Assembly (NCBI GenBank): GCA_009991955.1
Contig: JAACWS010000021.1
Location: 1-64,000 of the forward strand
Source: Spirochaetales bacterium
GTDB taxonomy: Bacteria > Spirochaetota > Spirochaetia > DSM-27196 > Salinispiraceae
Direction of reading: 5' to 3'
DNA length: 64,000 nt
Shown here in pieces: positions 1-8,000 of this stretch. The notes below the pieces were generated by a model, which saw only the letters and a program-made list of their open reading frames with translations, ran no database searches and had not been told where the DNA came from. How positions within the stretch are numbered: position 1 is the stretch's first letter; each line of letters starts with the position of its first letter. Made by a program: the position numbers and the translations under genes.

Positions 1-594
1 TCGTTTGAGTTTTTGCTTCCGAGTCATTCGCCCTTTGCGTTTGAGCACCGAGAGTCCCAGACCGTAGATGAACTCGTACTCCTTACCGGCGAGGATGTTA
101 ATGTTGTTGGGGTGATATTGGCTGTGGCTAAAAGATTCAAATCCATCCAACACCAAGGTGGTTTCGGGAAAGTGGGTAAGCAGTTCATTGCGTACAAGGG
201 TGTGCAGGTGCAAAAGCACCCGGGATAAACGTTCGTAGCGGTTGAGGACCAAATCCTCTCGCAGATTGTGGAAGCGGCAGATGTTTCCCTCTCCGGTGGT
301 ACAGACTAAATGGGCCATGAGCGCGGCGTAACTAATAGATTTCTTGGTGTAGTAATCCACGTGAAAGGTGCGGTAGCCGAAGGTGCGACCGCAGTTGGTG
401 CAGCGGTAGCGGGTGACCTTTCCGACGACCTTGGTCATGTAGCTTCCGTGGTAGGCGAACCAGGTGTTACCTGCTGGAGGGCAGTGGTAGTTGGGGCAGG
501 ATGGGTTCGGACAGTGGGGAAAGTCCGACATTTGACACGTTTCGGCCTTGGTCTGCAGGGCCGCGGGGTAGAAGAACGGTTCTTGGGTTTTCAT
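1..594 (-). CDS. Transposase-like zinc-ribbon protein, 3' end cut off by the window
   Basis: The minus strand reads open from an ATG at 594 to the window edge, 198 codons without a stop, so the C-terminus is missing. Residues about 28-38 hold CPNPSCPNYHC and residues about 85-92 hold CTNCGRTF, together a probable zinc ribbon. Near residue 145 the stretch LVLDGFESFSHSQYHP resembles the first catalytic-Asp region of IS1/IS1595-like DDE transposases, and a basic stretch (KRKGRMTRKQKLKR) follows. Seen: Cys pairs, the Asp-containing motif and the basic tail. Inferred: a DNA-binding transposase or transposase-derived protein. No terminal inverted repeat can be judged because one end is outside the window. 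The start follows a TATAGAT-like box and has no good Shine-Dalgarno, so it is tentative. Confidence 0.6.
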   Translation of the reverse strand, partial: MKTQEPFFYPAALQTKAETCQMSDFPHCPNPSCPNYHCPPAGNTWFAYHGSYMTKVVGKVTRYRCTNCGRTFGYRTFHVDYYTKKSISYAALMAHLVCTTGEGNICRFHNLREDLVLNRYERLSRVLLHLHTLVRNELLTHFPETTLVLDGFESFSHSQYHPNNINILAGKEYEFIYGLGLSVLKRKGRMTRKQKLKR

Positions 595-703
595 ATCTAT
601 ATTCACTACAAGAACATGGTTGCTGATTCAAATTTTTGAAAAAAACTTTTTTTTCCACAAGGTTTCGTGCACTACCTTCGGGTTACAGGGCCTCTGGAGC
701 ACT

Positions 704-1723
704 CTACTGGCCAAGAGCCATGAGAAAAGGAATAAACACCGGAACCAGAACCGACAGAATAACCCCGTGGGCCATCGATGTTGCCATGTGCTCGTACCCG
801 GCATAACGGCTTATCATAGGCAGGGTAACGTCCATGCTCGTGGCTCCGGCTATGGCGATAGACGAAGGTTTTAATCCCCCCCGAGCCAGGAGGGGTATAA
901 AAATGATTGCCAAACTCTCGCGTAAGAGATTACCTAAGAACGCCGCACTCCCGAGAAAGGGGTCGCCCAGATCGGCGATGAGGACACCCGACAAACTGTA
1001 CCACCCAAAACCTGCCGCCCCGGCCAGCCCTCGGGTGAGATCCCAACCCAGAATTGCCGCGGCCAGCGCACCCCCGGCCAGACTCCCGATGATCGTAGCC
1101 AAAGGCAGGGCCACGGTACGGCCACTGAAAATACCACCCAGACCGTGAGGATTTTCCAGGGCCATGCCCGCACCAGAAAAAAACAGCAGTATATACAGGA
1201 GGACAGAGCTGGCCCGGCTGTCGCCCCCAAAGAGCGGGAGGGCCGGCACCAGGTAACCGGCAACAACTCCCAAGGCCAAGGCCCCCAGCAGCCTTGCGGG
1301 ATCGCGGAAGTGGGCGAGGAACCCCAAACGGCCGGTGGCGGTCGCTGCAGAAGCATCGGCCGAAGCAGCCCTTGCAGTTGGGTCAGCGGTAGGTGGTGTG
1401 TCAGACGTACCACCCTTTCCTAATCCCTTGACCCGAAATCCCCGAGGAAAAACCAGGAAGGCAACCAGTACCGAACCACCGGCGCTAAGAATCGCCAGGA
1501 CTGCGGCGGCGAAACCAAGGTTTCCTAATTGAGCAACTAAACCGCTGTTGGCCCCCAGGTTGAATCCCATAGAAAAGATGAGGAACCAGAGGAAAAATCC
1601 AATCGTCCGGGAAACGAACTTTCGGTGGATAGGACGGCGGAAGCGGTGAGAAAGGAGGACAAAGAAATATCCCAAGGCCGCAAAGCCAAGCACTAAAAAG
1701 GTAGTAATCCAGAGGCTGCTCAT
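704..1723 (-). CDS. lysO: Lysine exporter LysO family (DUF340)
   Basis: A very hydrophobic 339-residue protein with about eight to ten membrane segments. It resembles LysO (YbjE), an inner-membrane exporter of L-lysine. Family-like stretches are the first 70 residues (GFFLWFLIFSMGFNLG) and the C-terminal part (WYSLSGVLIADLGDP, LRESLAIIFIP, GATSMDVTLPMI). Residues about 104-138 form a Gly/Thr/Ala/Asp-rich cytoplasmic linker that makes it longer than the roughly 300 residues of the E. coli protein. It is divergent from the small gene at 1774, with only 50 bp between them, too short for a lysine riboswitch. The substrate is inferred from the family. Confidence 0.75.
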   Translation of the reverse strand: MSSLWITTFLVLGFAALGYFFVLLSHRFRRPIHRKFVSRTIGFFLWFLIFSMGFNLGANSGLVAQLGNLGFAAAVLAILSAGGSVLVAFLVFPRGFRVKGLGKGGTSDTPPTADPTARAASADASAATATGRLGFLAHFRDPARLLGALALGVVAGYLVPALPLFGGDSRASSVLLYILLFFSGAGMALENPHGLGGIFSGRTVALPLATIIGSLAGGALAAAILGWDLTRGLAGAAGFGWYSLSGVLIADLGDPFLGSAAFLGNLLRESLAIIFIPLLARGGLKPSSIAIAGATSMDVTLPMISRYAGYEHMATSMAHGVILSVLVPVFIPFLMALGQ

Positions 1724-1773
1724 AGTGGCGTCATTCTATCAGAGCCGATATACTATGACCAGGAAGGTAATGT

Positions 1774-2220
1774 ATGGAACTGTCCCTGACGAAAGAACAA
1801 CTACGAAATCTCTTGGTCCTTACGTATATCGGAAATTGGGTAGCAAATGCCGACCGAAGCGATGACGAATTAGATATACCTTTGAATGATGCGGAACAAC
1901 TGCTCTTTGCCGCGGCCCACAATGCAGGGCTTGCGAACCTGGTAGAAGGTCCGGATTCCGACGGAATGTACAGCGCTACTGCACTCTTGGAAGAAATGGC
2001 CGAAACCTATTTGGACGAGTACGAGCGGGGTTATCTTTTGGAGGATGTGGCAATTCAGCTGGCTCGAAGGGATTTGATTCAGAAAATTGGAGAACCAGCC
2101 TTTGAGAAGATGGGTCCCGAACGATTAGCCGCAGAGTTGAACCCCTTCTTGGATAGCTACATGGAAGAATTTGAAGAGAATGGGGTTACGAATCTGCGGG
2201 TTGTTACACTCAAGAAGTAG
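1774..2220 (+). CDS. Conserved-looking hypothetical acidic protein
   Basis: I do not recognise this 148-residue protein. It is acidic (many Asp/Glu), predicted mostly helical, and has no signal peptide, membrane segment or Cys cluster. It opens with a helix (MELSLTKEQLRNLLVLTYIGNWV) and ends in Lys-Lys. Coding is supported by a TATACT box at 1749-1754, an AGGAAGG ribosome binding site just before the ATG, and codon use like that of its neighbours. It lies between divergent lysO and a second small hypothetical gene on the same strand 62 bp downstream, which has its own TATACT box, so the two need not be one operon. Confidence 0.6.
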   Translation: MELSLTKEQLRNLLVLTYIGNWVANADRSDDELDIPLNDAEQLLFAAAHNAGLANLVEGPDSDGMYSATALLEEMAETYLDEYERGYLLEDVAIQLARRDLIQKIGEPAFEKMGPERLAAELNPFLDSYMEEFEENGVTNLRVVTLKK

Positions 2221-2282
2221 ATTATCCGCCGGCTGACCTGTCATGTACTATACTGTAAGTACAGAAACCTGGAGGCCCACTT

Positions 2283-2639
2283 ATGAGTAAAACCATGACC
2301 CACGTCCTCGGACTAATGAGACTGGAATTGCAGGATGTCCAAGAAGACATCAAGGCCCTGGAGGACCTAGGTGTCCAACGTTACCGTCGGGGCGAAATTA
2401 CCGAATACGTTCTAAAAGAAAATAATGCCCTGTTCGAAGGAGAAATTCATGCAATTCGGTCCCTCATCGGAATATTAACAGATCCTAAATGGGCCCAAAT
2501 CCAAAGCCCCGAAGAGTTCTTTCTTCAGTTTGATATGGCGGTTCAAAACCATTTAAAAGATTTCCAGTACCCCTCCGCGGTCAATAGCATTCTCGACCGC
2601 AAAGTCCGCAAGGTGAGGGAATTTTTCCTGGGGGATTAG
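2283..2639 (+). CDS. Hypothetical small helical protein
   Basis: This 118-residue soluble protein is not recognised. It looks largely alpha-helical, with a heptad-like N-terminal half (LGLMRLELQDVQEDIKALEDLG), no membrane segment and no obvious catalytic motif. The ATG has a strong site (CTGGAGG) 8 nt upstream and a TATACT box at 2249-2254. That box lies inside an imperfect inverted repeat (TGTAC...GTACA, about 2244-2264) that could be an operator. The gene is convergent with the aldo/keto reductase, and a weak AACCG/CGGTT stem without a T-run lies between the two ends. Confidence 0.6.
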   Translation: MSKTMTHVLGLMRLELQDVQEDIKALEDLGVQRYRRGEITEYVLKENNALFEGEIHAIRSLIGILTDPKWAQIQSPEEFFLQFDMAVQNHLKDFQYPSAVNSILDRKVRKVREFFLGD

Positions 2640-2686
2640 GAAACCGCCGAAGAATCGGTTGGCCGAATGAGTTTAATGGACCGAGT

Positions 2687-3673
2687 CTACCACAACTGAT
2701 GTACTACAGGTTTTATGAGTCGCTCGTAAATGTCTCCCACGACCTTCATTTCGGCAGGGGTAAACGGTGGCTCATCTGCGGCCTGGACATTCCTTTGAGC
2801 CTGGTCCGGCCGAGAAGCACCGGGAATTATGCAGCTTACGGCGTCGAACATTAGAATCCAGCGAAGGGCAGCGGCGGCCAAGCTTTCTCGTCCCGGGAGA
2901 GCTTTCTTCAGTTCCTCGACCGCCTGGAGACCGAGTTCGTAGTTCACCCCACCAAAGGTTTCGCCCTTATCGAAAGAGGATCCGTCCCGGTTGAAGTTCC
3001 GGTGGTCTTGGGCAGCAAAGGTGGTTTCTGGGGTGTATTTACCGCTGAGTAAACCACTGGCCAAAGGAACCCGCACGATAACACCAATGTTCTTTTTTTG
3101 AGCTTCGGCAAAAAACAGCTGGGCCGGTCGCTGACGGAACATATTGAAGATGATTTGTACGGTTGTTACATTTGGGTACTCGATAGCCTTGAGGGCTTCC
3201 TCGACCTTTTCTACACTGACACCCAGGTGGGCAATTTTCCCCTCTTTCTTCAGGTCCTCGAAGAGGCCAAAAATTTCCGGCCGATAGTAGACTTCGGTGG
3301 GTGGGCAGTGGAGTTGAATGAGATCCAAGGTTTCTAACTTGGTATTTTGTAGACTGTTTTCCACAAACTTCCGTAAGGCTTGGGGGGTGTACCCGGCGCT
3401 GACGTGGGGGTTTACAAATCGTCCACACTTGGTCGCAATTTTTATGGGTACTTTTCGCTTTTTTACTGCTCGAGCTACCGCGGCTTCACTCTTGCCACCA
3501 TCGTAGACGTCGGCGGTGTCGATAAAGGTCACTCCCAGGTCGATTGCCTGATTTATGATAGATTCGGCGGTTTCGTCCCTAAAGGGTTTGCCCCAACCGC
3601 CACCTATTTGCCAGGCGCCGAGTGATATTTCGGAGACTTGGTAACCGGTTTTTCCGAGGGTTCGATACTTCAT
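2687..3673 (-). CDS. Aldo/keto reductase
   Basis: A full-length 328-residue member of the NADPH-dependent aldo/keto reductase superfamily, a (beta/alpha)8-barrel that reduces carbonyl compounds in the cytoplasm. The catalytic tetrad is visible: Asp52 and Tyr57 in FIDTADVYDGGKSE, Lys82 in KIATKCG, and His122 in LIQLHCPP. The C-terminal cofactor signature is IPGASRPDQAQRN. It resembles the YdhF/IolS-like group rather than the drug-metabolising ones, but the substrate cannot be told. Its ATG overlaps the stop of the upstream UPF0303 gene by four bases (ATGA), so the two are co-transcribed and probably translationally coupled. Confidence 0.85.
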   Translation of the reverse strand: MKYRTLGKTGYQVSEISLGAWQIGGGWGKPFRDETAESIINQAIDLGVTFIDTADVYDGGKSEAAVARAVKKRKVPIKIATKCGRFVNPHVSAGYTPQALRKFVENSLQNTKLETLDLIQLHCPPTEVYYRPEIFGLFEDLKKEGKIAHLGVSVEKVEEALKAIEYPNVTTVQIIFNMFRQRPAQLFFAEAQKKNIGVIVRVPLASGLLSGKYTPETTFAAQDHRNFNRDGSSFDKGETFGGVNYELGLQAVEELKKALPGRESLAAAALRWILMFDAVSCIIPGASRPDQAQRNVQAADEPPFTPAEMKVVGDIYERLIKPVVHQLW

Positions 3674-4149
3674 TTGTTTTCTCCTAGGGTTGGTAGAAAG
3701 GCTGACAGTCCATCGACTACCAGTTGATGGTCTTGTTCTTGGGGTAGGCCCGAGACGGTTACAACTCCCACAAAACCGCTGTCACGGGTTCGTAGGGGAA
3801 ATGCACCTCCGTGGTCGGCGTAGTCGAGAAGGGGAAGGGCTTGGCTGTCGGCGAGGGTTGTGCCTTTGGCCTTGTTTTCGAGACCGACCCGAAATGAGCT
3901 TTTATGGGTCAATTGAACGGTGTTACTCTTTCGGCGAACCCAGTTGTCGTTGTTCGCTGTTGTGCCCTCCATTGCTGTATGAAAAAGGATGTGGTCACCT
4001 TGTCGGACGTCGATAGTAACCGCGAGTTTCTTCTTTTTTGCTTCCTGGTAGATTGTACTTCCCAGTTGGTAGGCGATGTCGGCGGAGAACCGGGGGAGGA
4101 TTAGGGTTTGTTCTTGGGTAGCAATTGTCTGGATGAGGTCGTTGCTCAT
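3670..4149 (-). CDS. UPF0303 / heme-degrading-domain family protein
   Basis: A 159-residue cytoplasmic protein of the UPF0303 family (GlcG/HbpS-like fold). Typical features are the early ILPRFSADIAYQLGSTIYQEA segment, the NNDNWVRRKSNTV stretch around residue 75, and the C-terminal DHGGAFPLRTRDSGFVGVVTVSGLPQEQDHQLVVDGL. Some related proteins bind heme or cobalamin, but the function of UPF0303 proteins is not settled. I chose the ATG at 4149 because AAGGAG lies 7 nt upstream; an alternative start at 4170 lacks such a site. It overlaps the downstream aldo/keto reductase by four bases, suggesting a shared small-molecule redox role. Confidence 0.75.
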   Translation of the reverse strand: MSNDLIQTIATQEQTLILPRFSADIAYQLGSTIYQEAKKKKLAVTIDVRQGDHILFHTAMEGTTANNDNWVRRKSNTVQLTHKSSFRVGLENKAKGTTLADSQALPLLDYADHGGAFPLRTRDSGFVGVVTVSGLPQEQDHQLVVDGLSAFLPTLGENK

Positions 4150-4480
4150 GGTAGGGCTCCTTAAAAACACGAGGATTACTTCCGGGTAATCTAAGAATAA
4201 CAGAAAGTTAGGTTTTCGTTCAGGGGGTTCCTACCATGGCCAGGGCAAATGCACATGAAGTAAAAAGTATTGGTATGTCCCGGTGTCGCAGGACCGTGGG
4301 AAACAAGATCTCAGTCGAAAAGCGGTCTTACATCCCAAGCTTAGACCCTGACGGCGAGTTGTTTATGAAAACAGTGCGACGACTATTTGGAACAACTTCT
4401 ATATTTCTCCCGATCCTGTTACCTAACAGGTCCTAGCTCTTTGCCCTGCTACCTTGACTTCTTCTCATTTTTCCTGAAAA

Positions 4481-4494
4481 TGTAAACGCATACA
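4481..4494 (+). promoter_or_regulatory. LacI/cre-like operator upstream of galT
   Basis: The sequence TGTAAACGCATACA matches the catabolite-repression consensus TGWAARCGYTWNCW at all but one position and has the central CG expected for LacI-family operators. It lies 117-130 bp before the chosen galT start, just downstream of a possible -35 TTGACT at 4454-4459. A LacI/GalR-type repressor would fit a galactose operon, but none is encoded in this window. Confidence 0.45.
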
Positions 4495-4537
4495 TAAGGG
4501 ACCTCTCTACTCCATTCTTAACAGCCCGGGCTCTTAA

Positions 4538-4557
4538 GTCATTGTGGTGCAATGACC
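4538..4557. repeat. GGTCATTG palindrome, copy A (galT leader)
   Basis: GTCATTG and CAATGAC (7-bp arms) are separated by TGGTG. This copy lacks the first outer G found in the other copies, and its right arm continues as CAATGACC. It lies in the galT leader, 54 bp before the start codon, where it could act as an operator or as an RNA stem. Confidence 0.6.
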
Positions 4558-4610
4558 AACGTAGCCAGAAAACAAGATTTTGGAGGTCCCCACATTTTGA
4601 GGAGGCTCCC

Positions 4611-5669
4611 TTGGAAAATCTCTTTACATCGCCCCATCGACGCTACAATCCCCTAACCGGTGAGTGGGTCAAGGTGAGTCCCCATCGGACCAAAAGGCCC
4701 TGGCAGGGTCGCACCGAGCAAACGGCCCTGGACTCCCGACCCGCCTACGACCCCGAGTGTTACCTGTGTCCCGGTAATACTCGCAGCAATGGGGAGGTAA
4801 ACCCCCAGTACGCCCACACTTTTAGTTTCCTGAACGATTTTTCGGCCATCTTGCCCGACAACGACCACCAGGCCGTCGAGGATGGGCTTTTCCAGGCCCA
4901 ACCCGAGCGGGGAATTTGTAAGGTGTTGTGTTTTAGCCCCCGGCACGATTTGACTATACCCCGAATGAATCAGTCTGAGGTTGAGGAGGTCGTGCAAACT
5001 TGGAAGCGGGAATACCACGAAATCGCTCAAAATCCATGGATCCAGCATATTCAAATTTTTGAAAACCACGGGAGCCTCATGGGGTGTTCAAACCCCCACC
5101 CCCATGGGCAAATTTGGGCCGAGAATATTCTTCCCGATATACCCGCGAAGGAAGACAAAAAGCAGAGAGCCTACTACCAGGCCCAGGGAAACAATCTGCT
5201 CATCGACTACGTCCAAGCAGAGGTGGTCAAGGGCGATCGCATAGTCGTGGAAAATAACGATTTTGTGGCCCTGGTGCCCTACTGGGCGGTGTGGCCCTAC
5301 GAAACCCTGGTTCTGCCCCGGGCCCAGGTAAAGAGTCTGGCCGAATTTGACCAGCACCTCATTTCGTCCTTGGCCGATCTCATGATTCGTTTAGGAATTC
5401 GCTACGACAATCTTTTTCAGACCGACTTTCCCTACTCCATGGGGCTCCATCAGGCGCCGGTGAATCGGAAACTGGATAATCCCCATGAAGCCGAGGACCA
5501 TTGGACCTTCCATATGCATTACTATCCACCCTTGTTGCGCAGTGCGGCGATTAAAAAATTTATGGTTGGATACGAGATGATGGCCATGCCCCAGCGAGAT
5601 ATTACCCCCGAAACGGCGGCAGAAATACTGCGAGCCGTTTCCGACATCCATTACCGAGCCGAGGGATAA
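4611..5669 (+). CDS. galT: Galactose-1-phosphate uridylyltransferase
   Basis: Class I GalT of the HIT superfamily, exchanging UMP between UDP-glucose and galactose-1-phosphate (Leloir pathway, cytoplasm). With the TTG start the protein has 352 residues, close to the E. coli enzyme. Cys50 and Cys53 (ECYLC) fit the structural metal site. The active-site run NPHPHGQ lies at residues 161-167, with His165 the likely nucleophile. I chose TTG at 4611 because GAGGAGG sits 5 nt before it and the preceding in-frame codons run into the operator palindrome. It is the first gene of galT-galK-galE, with 4 nt to galK. Confidence 0.92.
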   Translation: MENLFTSPHRRYNPLTGEWVKVSPHRTKRPWQGRTEQTALDSRPAYDPECYLCPGNTRSNGEVNPQYAHTFSFLNDFSAILPDNDHQAVEDGLFQAQPERGICKVLCFSPRHDLTIPRMNQSEVEEVVQTWKREYHEIAQNPWIQHIQIFENHGSLMGCSNPHPHGQIWAENILPDIPAKEDKKQRAYYQAQGNNLLIDYVQAEVVKGDRIVVENNDFVALVPYWAVWPYETLVLPRAQVKSLAEFDQHLISSLADLMIRLGIRYDNLFQTDFPYSMGLHQAPVNRKLDNPHEAEDHWTFHMHYYPPLLRSAAIKKFMVGYEMMAMPQRDITPETAAEILRAVSDIHYRAEG

Positions 5670-5673
5670 CACG

Positions 5674-6972
5674 ATGGCACTTGGAAAAGATTGGATCGAG
5701 TCGATTTCCTCAGGGAAACTTTCGAAGGTATTTTCGGATCTGTATCCGAACTCGTCTGACCAGGCATCCCGATATTCCGAACTTCTTCGAATCTACGCCG
5801 ATCGGTTTGGATTCTCGGGTGAGGTTAGGCTTTTTTCTACCCCCGGTCGGACCGAGTTGGCGGGGAATCATACCGACCATAATCACGGCAGGGTCATAGC
5901 GGGTTCGGTTCATTTGGATGCTGTTGCTGCCGTGGGCCCTGCTACCGAAGAGGGGTTGGTTCGGGTGTTTTCGACCGACTTGGACCAAGAATTTATAGTC
6001 TCGCTTCACACCTTGGAGGTTAACCCGGAAGAAATGGGTTCTACCGAGGCCCTTATCCGGGGGGTGGCGGCTTGGTTTGTTCAGAAAGATAAGAGGATTG
6101 GTGGCTTTTCCATGGTCCTTCAGAGTAACGTTCTGCGGGGCTCGGGGCTTTCCAGTTCGGCCTGTGTAGAGGTCCTTTTTGCCACGGTGTTCGACCGAGT
6201 TTACAATGGGGGAACGGTGTCCCCGGTTCAGCGGGCTATTTGCGGTCAGTTTGCCGAGAACGTGTATTTTGGAAAACCTAGTGGGCTCATGGATCAGACC
6301 GCTTGTAGTGTGGGTGGGGTTGTAGGCATCGATTTTAAAAATCCCCAGGATCCCCAGGTAAGCAAAGTCGAGGTTGATTTTGGAGCCTCGGGGTACCGCT
6401 TAGCGATTATCAATACCAAGAGCGACCATACCGGTGGGGCCGATGATTACGGTGCTATGCCCCGGGAAATGAAGCTAGTGGCCCAGGCCCTAGGCGCCCA
6501 GGTGTTGGCAGAAGTTGAACCCAGTCGGTTTTGGGGTGATTTTTTGCCTTTGAAAACCCAATTGCCTGGGAGGGCTATGGCCCGGGCAGGTCACTTTTTT
6601 TTGGAGAATGCCCGGGTACCCCGGATGCTTGCATGTCTTACCGCCAGGCCCCCGGATTTTGCCTCGTGGCTGAGAATGGTGGCCGAGTCGGGCAACAGTT
6701 CGTACAAGTACTTGCAGAACGCTATCGATGAGGTAGAAAATCAGGACTACGCCCTGGCGATTATGCTGGCGGAGGCCTATGAAGGGTGCTCTGGCCAGCA
6801 GGTAGTGGCCCGGGTTCATGGTGGGGGTCTGGGTGGTACCATCCAGGTCTACGTGCCCCAGGGCGACTGGACAGAATTTGTGCGACACATGGAAACGGGC
6901 CTGGGTGAGGGGTGTGTAATCCCCTTAAGAATTCGAAATTATGGCAGCATCGAAATAGAGGAGATTCTATGA
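5674..6972 (+). CDS. galK: Galactokinase
   Basis: GHMP-family kinase, 432 residues, phosphorylating galactose at C1 with ATP. The galactokinase signature GRTELAGNHTDHNHG is at residues 58-72 and the phosphate-binding GSGLSSSACVEV near residue 160. The C-terminal GHMP motif (VHGGGLGGTIQVYV) is also present. It is about 40 residues longer than E. coli GalK, partly through an N-terminal segment of about 25 residues. It starts 4 nt after galT, and its TGA overlaps the galE ATG (ATGA), so the three genes form one coupled operon converting galactose to glucose-1-phosphate and UDP-galactose. Confidence 0.93.
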   Translation: MALGKDWIESISSGKLSKVFSDLYPNSSDQASRYSELLRIYADRFGFSGEVRLFSTPGRTELAGNHTDHNHGRVIAGSVHLDAVAAVGPATEEGLVRVFSTDLDQEFIVSLHTLEVNPEEMGSTEALIRGVAAWFVQKDKRIGGFSMVLQSNVLRGSGLSSSACVEVLFATVFDRVYNGGTVSPVQRAICGQFAENVYFGKPSGLMDQTACSVGGVVGIDFKNPQDPQVSKVEVDFGASGYRLAIINTKSDHTGGADDYGAMPREMKLVAQALGAQVLAEVEPSRFWGDFLPLKTQLPGRAMARAGHFFLENARVPRMLACLTARPPDFASWLRMVAESGNSSYKYLQNAIDEVENQDYALAIMLAEAYEGCSGQQVVARVHGGGLGGTIQVYVPQGDWTEFVRHMETGLGEGCVIPLRIRNYGSIEIEEIL

Positions 6973-8000
6973 AAGTTCTGGTAACCGGCGGGGCAGGGTA
7001 TATTGGCAGTACAGTGGTTCGGGCATTGCTCGACCAGGGGCATTCGGCGGTGGTTTTGGACAGCCTGGTAACTGGCCAGCGAAAGTTTGCCGAAGGGGTG
7101 GCTGGGGTAAAGTTCTACCACGGTGACATCGCCGATCGGGGAATTGTAAAGAAGATCTTCCTGGATAATCCGGAAATTTCCACCGTCATTCACTGTGCGG
7201 CCCTCATTATTGTTCCCGAAAGTGCGGACCACCCGGCTAAGTATTACCGGGAGAACGTCGCAAAATCTGTCGAGTTGTTCGACGTACTATCCGAACTCGG
7301 AGGAAAGAATCTCGTTTTTTCCTCCAGCGCGAGTATTTATGGAAATGTAGAAGGATTCAAGGTCACCGAGACCTCGCCTCTGAATCCCAGCAGCCCCTAC
7401 GCCCGGACCAAGTTTATGATGGAAATGGTCTTGCAGGATTTTTGTGCGGCCTACGATTTGCGCGGTCTGGCACTGCGGTATTTTAACCCTATTGGTGCCG
7501 ACCCTCAGTTGCGCACCGGCGGGTATGTGAAGAACCCCAGCCACGTGTTGGCCAAGTTGGTGAACGCGGCCTTGGGCATTGAAGGTGAGTTTAAGGTGAC
7601 CGGGGTCGATTGGCCGACCCGGGATGGGTCGGGAATCCGGGACTATATTCACATTTGGGACCTGGCCCGGGCCCACGTCAAGGCTGCTGAAGCCATTGAG
7701 GCCGGTGGTCTGTTTGACCGTCGGGATGGAGATGTCACCAGCCTGCGGTACCAGGTAATTAACGTGGGCACCGGAAACGGGGTTACGGTGCGCGAACTGG
7801 TCGATGGGTTCAAACAGGTATGGAGTGGTGAGGTGCCGGTGTCCGAGGCTCCTGCCCGGCCCGGCGACGTCGCCGGAGCCTTTGCGGATATTTCCAAGGC
7901 CCAACGCTTATTGGGTTGGAGTCCCGAGCTTACCACTGCCGAGGCGATTAAGGCAGAGTTGGATTGGCGCGAAGCCAGGAAGGGGATTTTGGGGTATTAG
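6969..8000 (+). CDS. galE: UDP-glucose 4-epimerase
   Basis: Extended SDR enzyme of 343 residues that interconverts UDP-galactose and UDP-glucose using tightly bound NAD. The N-terminal GGAGYIGS Rossmann motif, the SSSASIYG active-site Ser/Thr region and SPYARTK (catalytic Tyr-X3-Lys) are all present, followed by LRYFNPIGAD. The ATG at 6969 is preceded by GAGGAG and overlaps the galK stop. The 3' end overlaps the convergent radical SAM gene by four bases, with TAG on the plus strand and TAA on the minus strand interlocked. Confidence 0.93.
   Translation: MKVLVTGGAGYIGSTVVRALLDQGHSAVVLDSLVTGQRKFAEGVAGVKFYHGDIADRGIVKKIFLDNPEISTVIHCAALIIVPESADHPAKYYRENVAKSVELFDVLSELGGKNLVFSSSASIYGNVEGFKVTETSPLNPSSPYARTKFMMEMVLQDFCAAYDLRGLALRYFNPIGADPQLRTGGYVKNPSHVLAKLVNAALGIEGEFKVTGVDWPTRDGSGIRDYIHIWDLARAHVKAAEAIEAGGLFDRRDGDVTSLRYQVINVGTGNGVTVRELVDGFKQVWSGEVPVSEAPARPGDVAGAFADISKAQRLLGWSPELTTAEAIKAELDWREARKGILGY

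Larger units (their letters stand above)
4150..4610. other. Long non-coding spacer upstream of gal operon
   Basis: This 460-bp region between the divergent UPF0303 and galT genes holds no convincing gene. It contains an imperfect 16-bp palindrome CCTGTTAC/CTAACAGG (4415-4430), a possible -35 TTGACT (4454-4459), a LacI-family-like operator (4481-4494) and a GTCATTG/CAATGAC palindrome (4538-4556), then the galT ribosome site. The layout suggests that galT has a regulated promoter and a leader of roughly 100 nt. Confidence 0.5.

Noticed and set aside
600-703. An insertion-sequence end next to the transposase-like gene
   Set aside because: Only AT-rich sequence with A- and T-runs is visible. No inverted repeat partner can be checked because the other end is outside the window.
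2242-2266. CTGT...ACAG inverted words before the gene at 2283 as a LexA box
   Set aside because: Spacing between the CTGT and ACAG words does not match the CTGT-N8-ACAG consensus; no SOS gene is present.
4236-4436. A 66-codon plus-strand open frame in the spacer before galT
   Set aside because: No ribosome site, no recognisable domain, mixed codon use, and it runs through a palindrome. More likely regulatory DNA.
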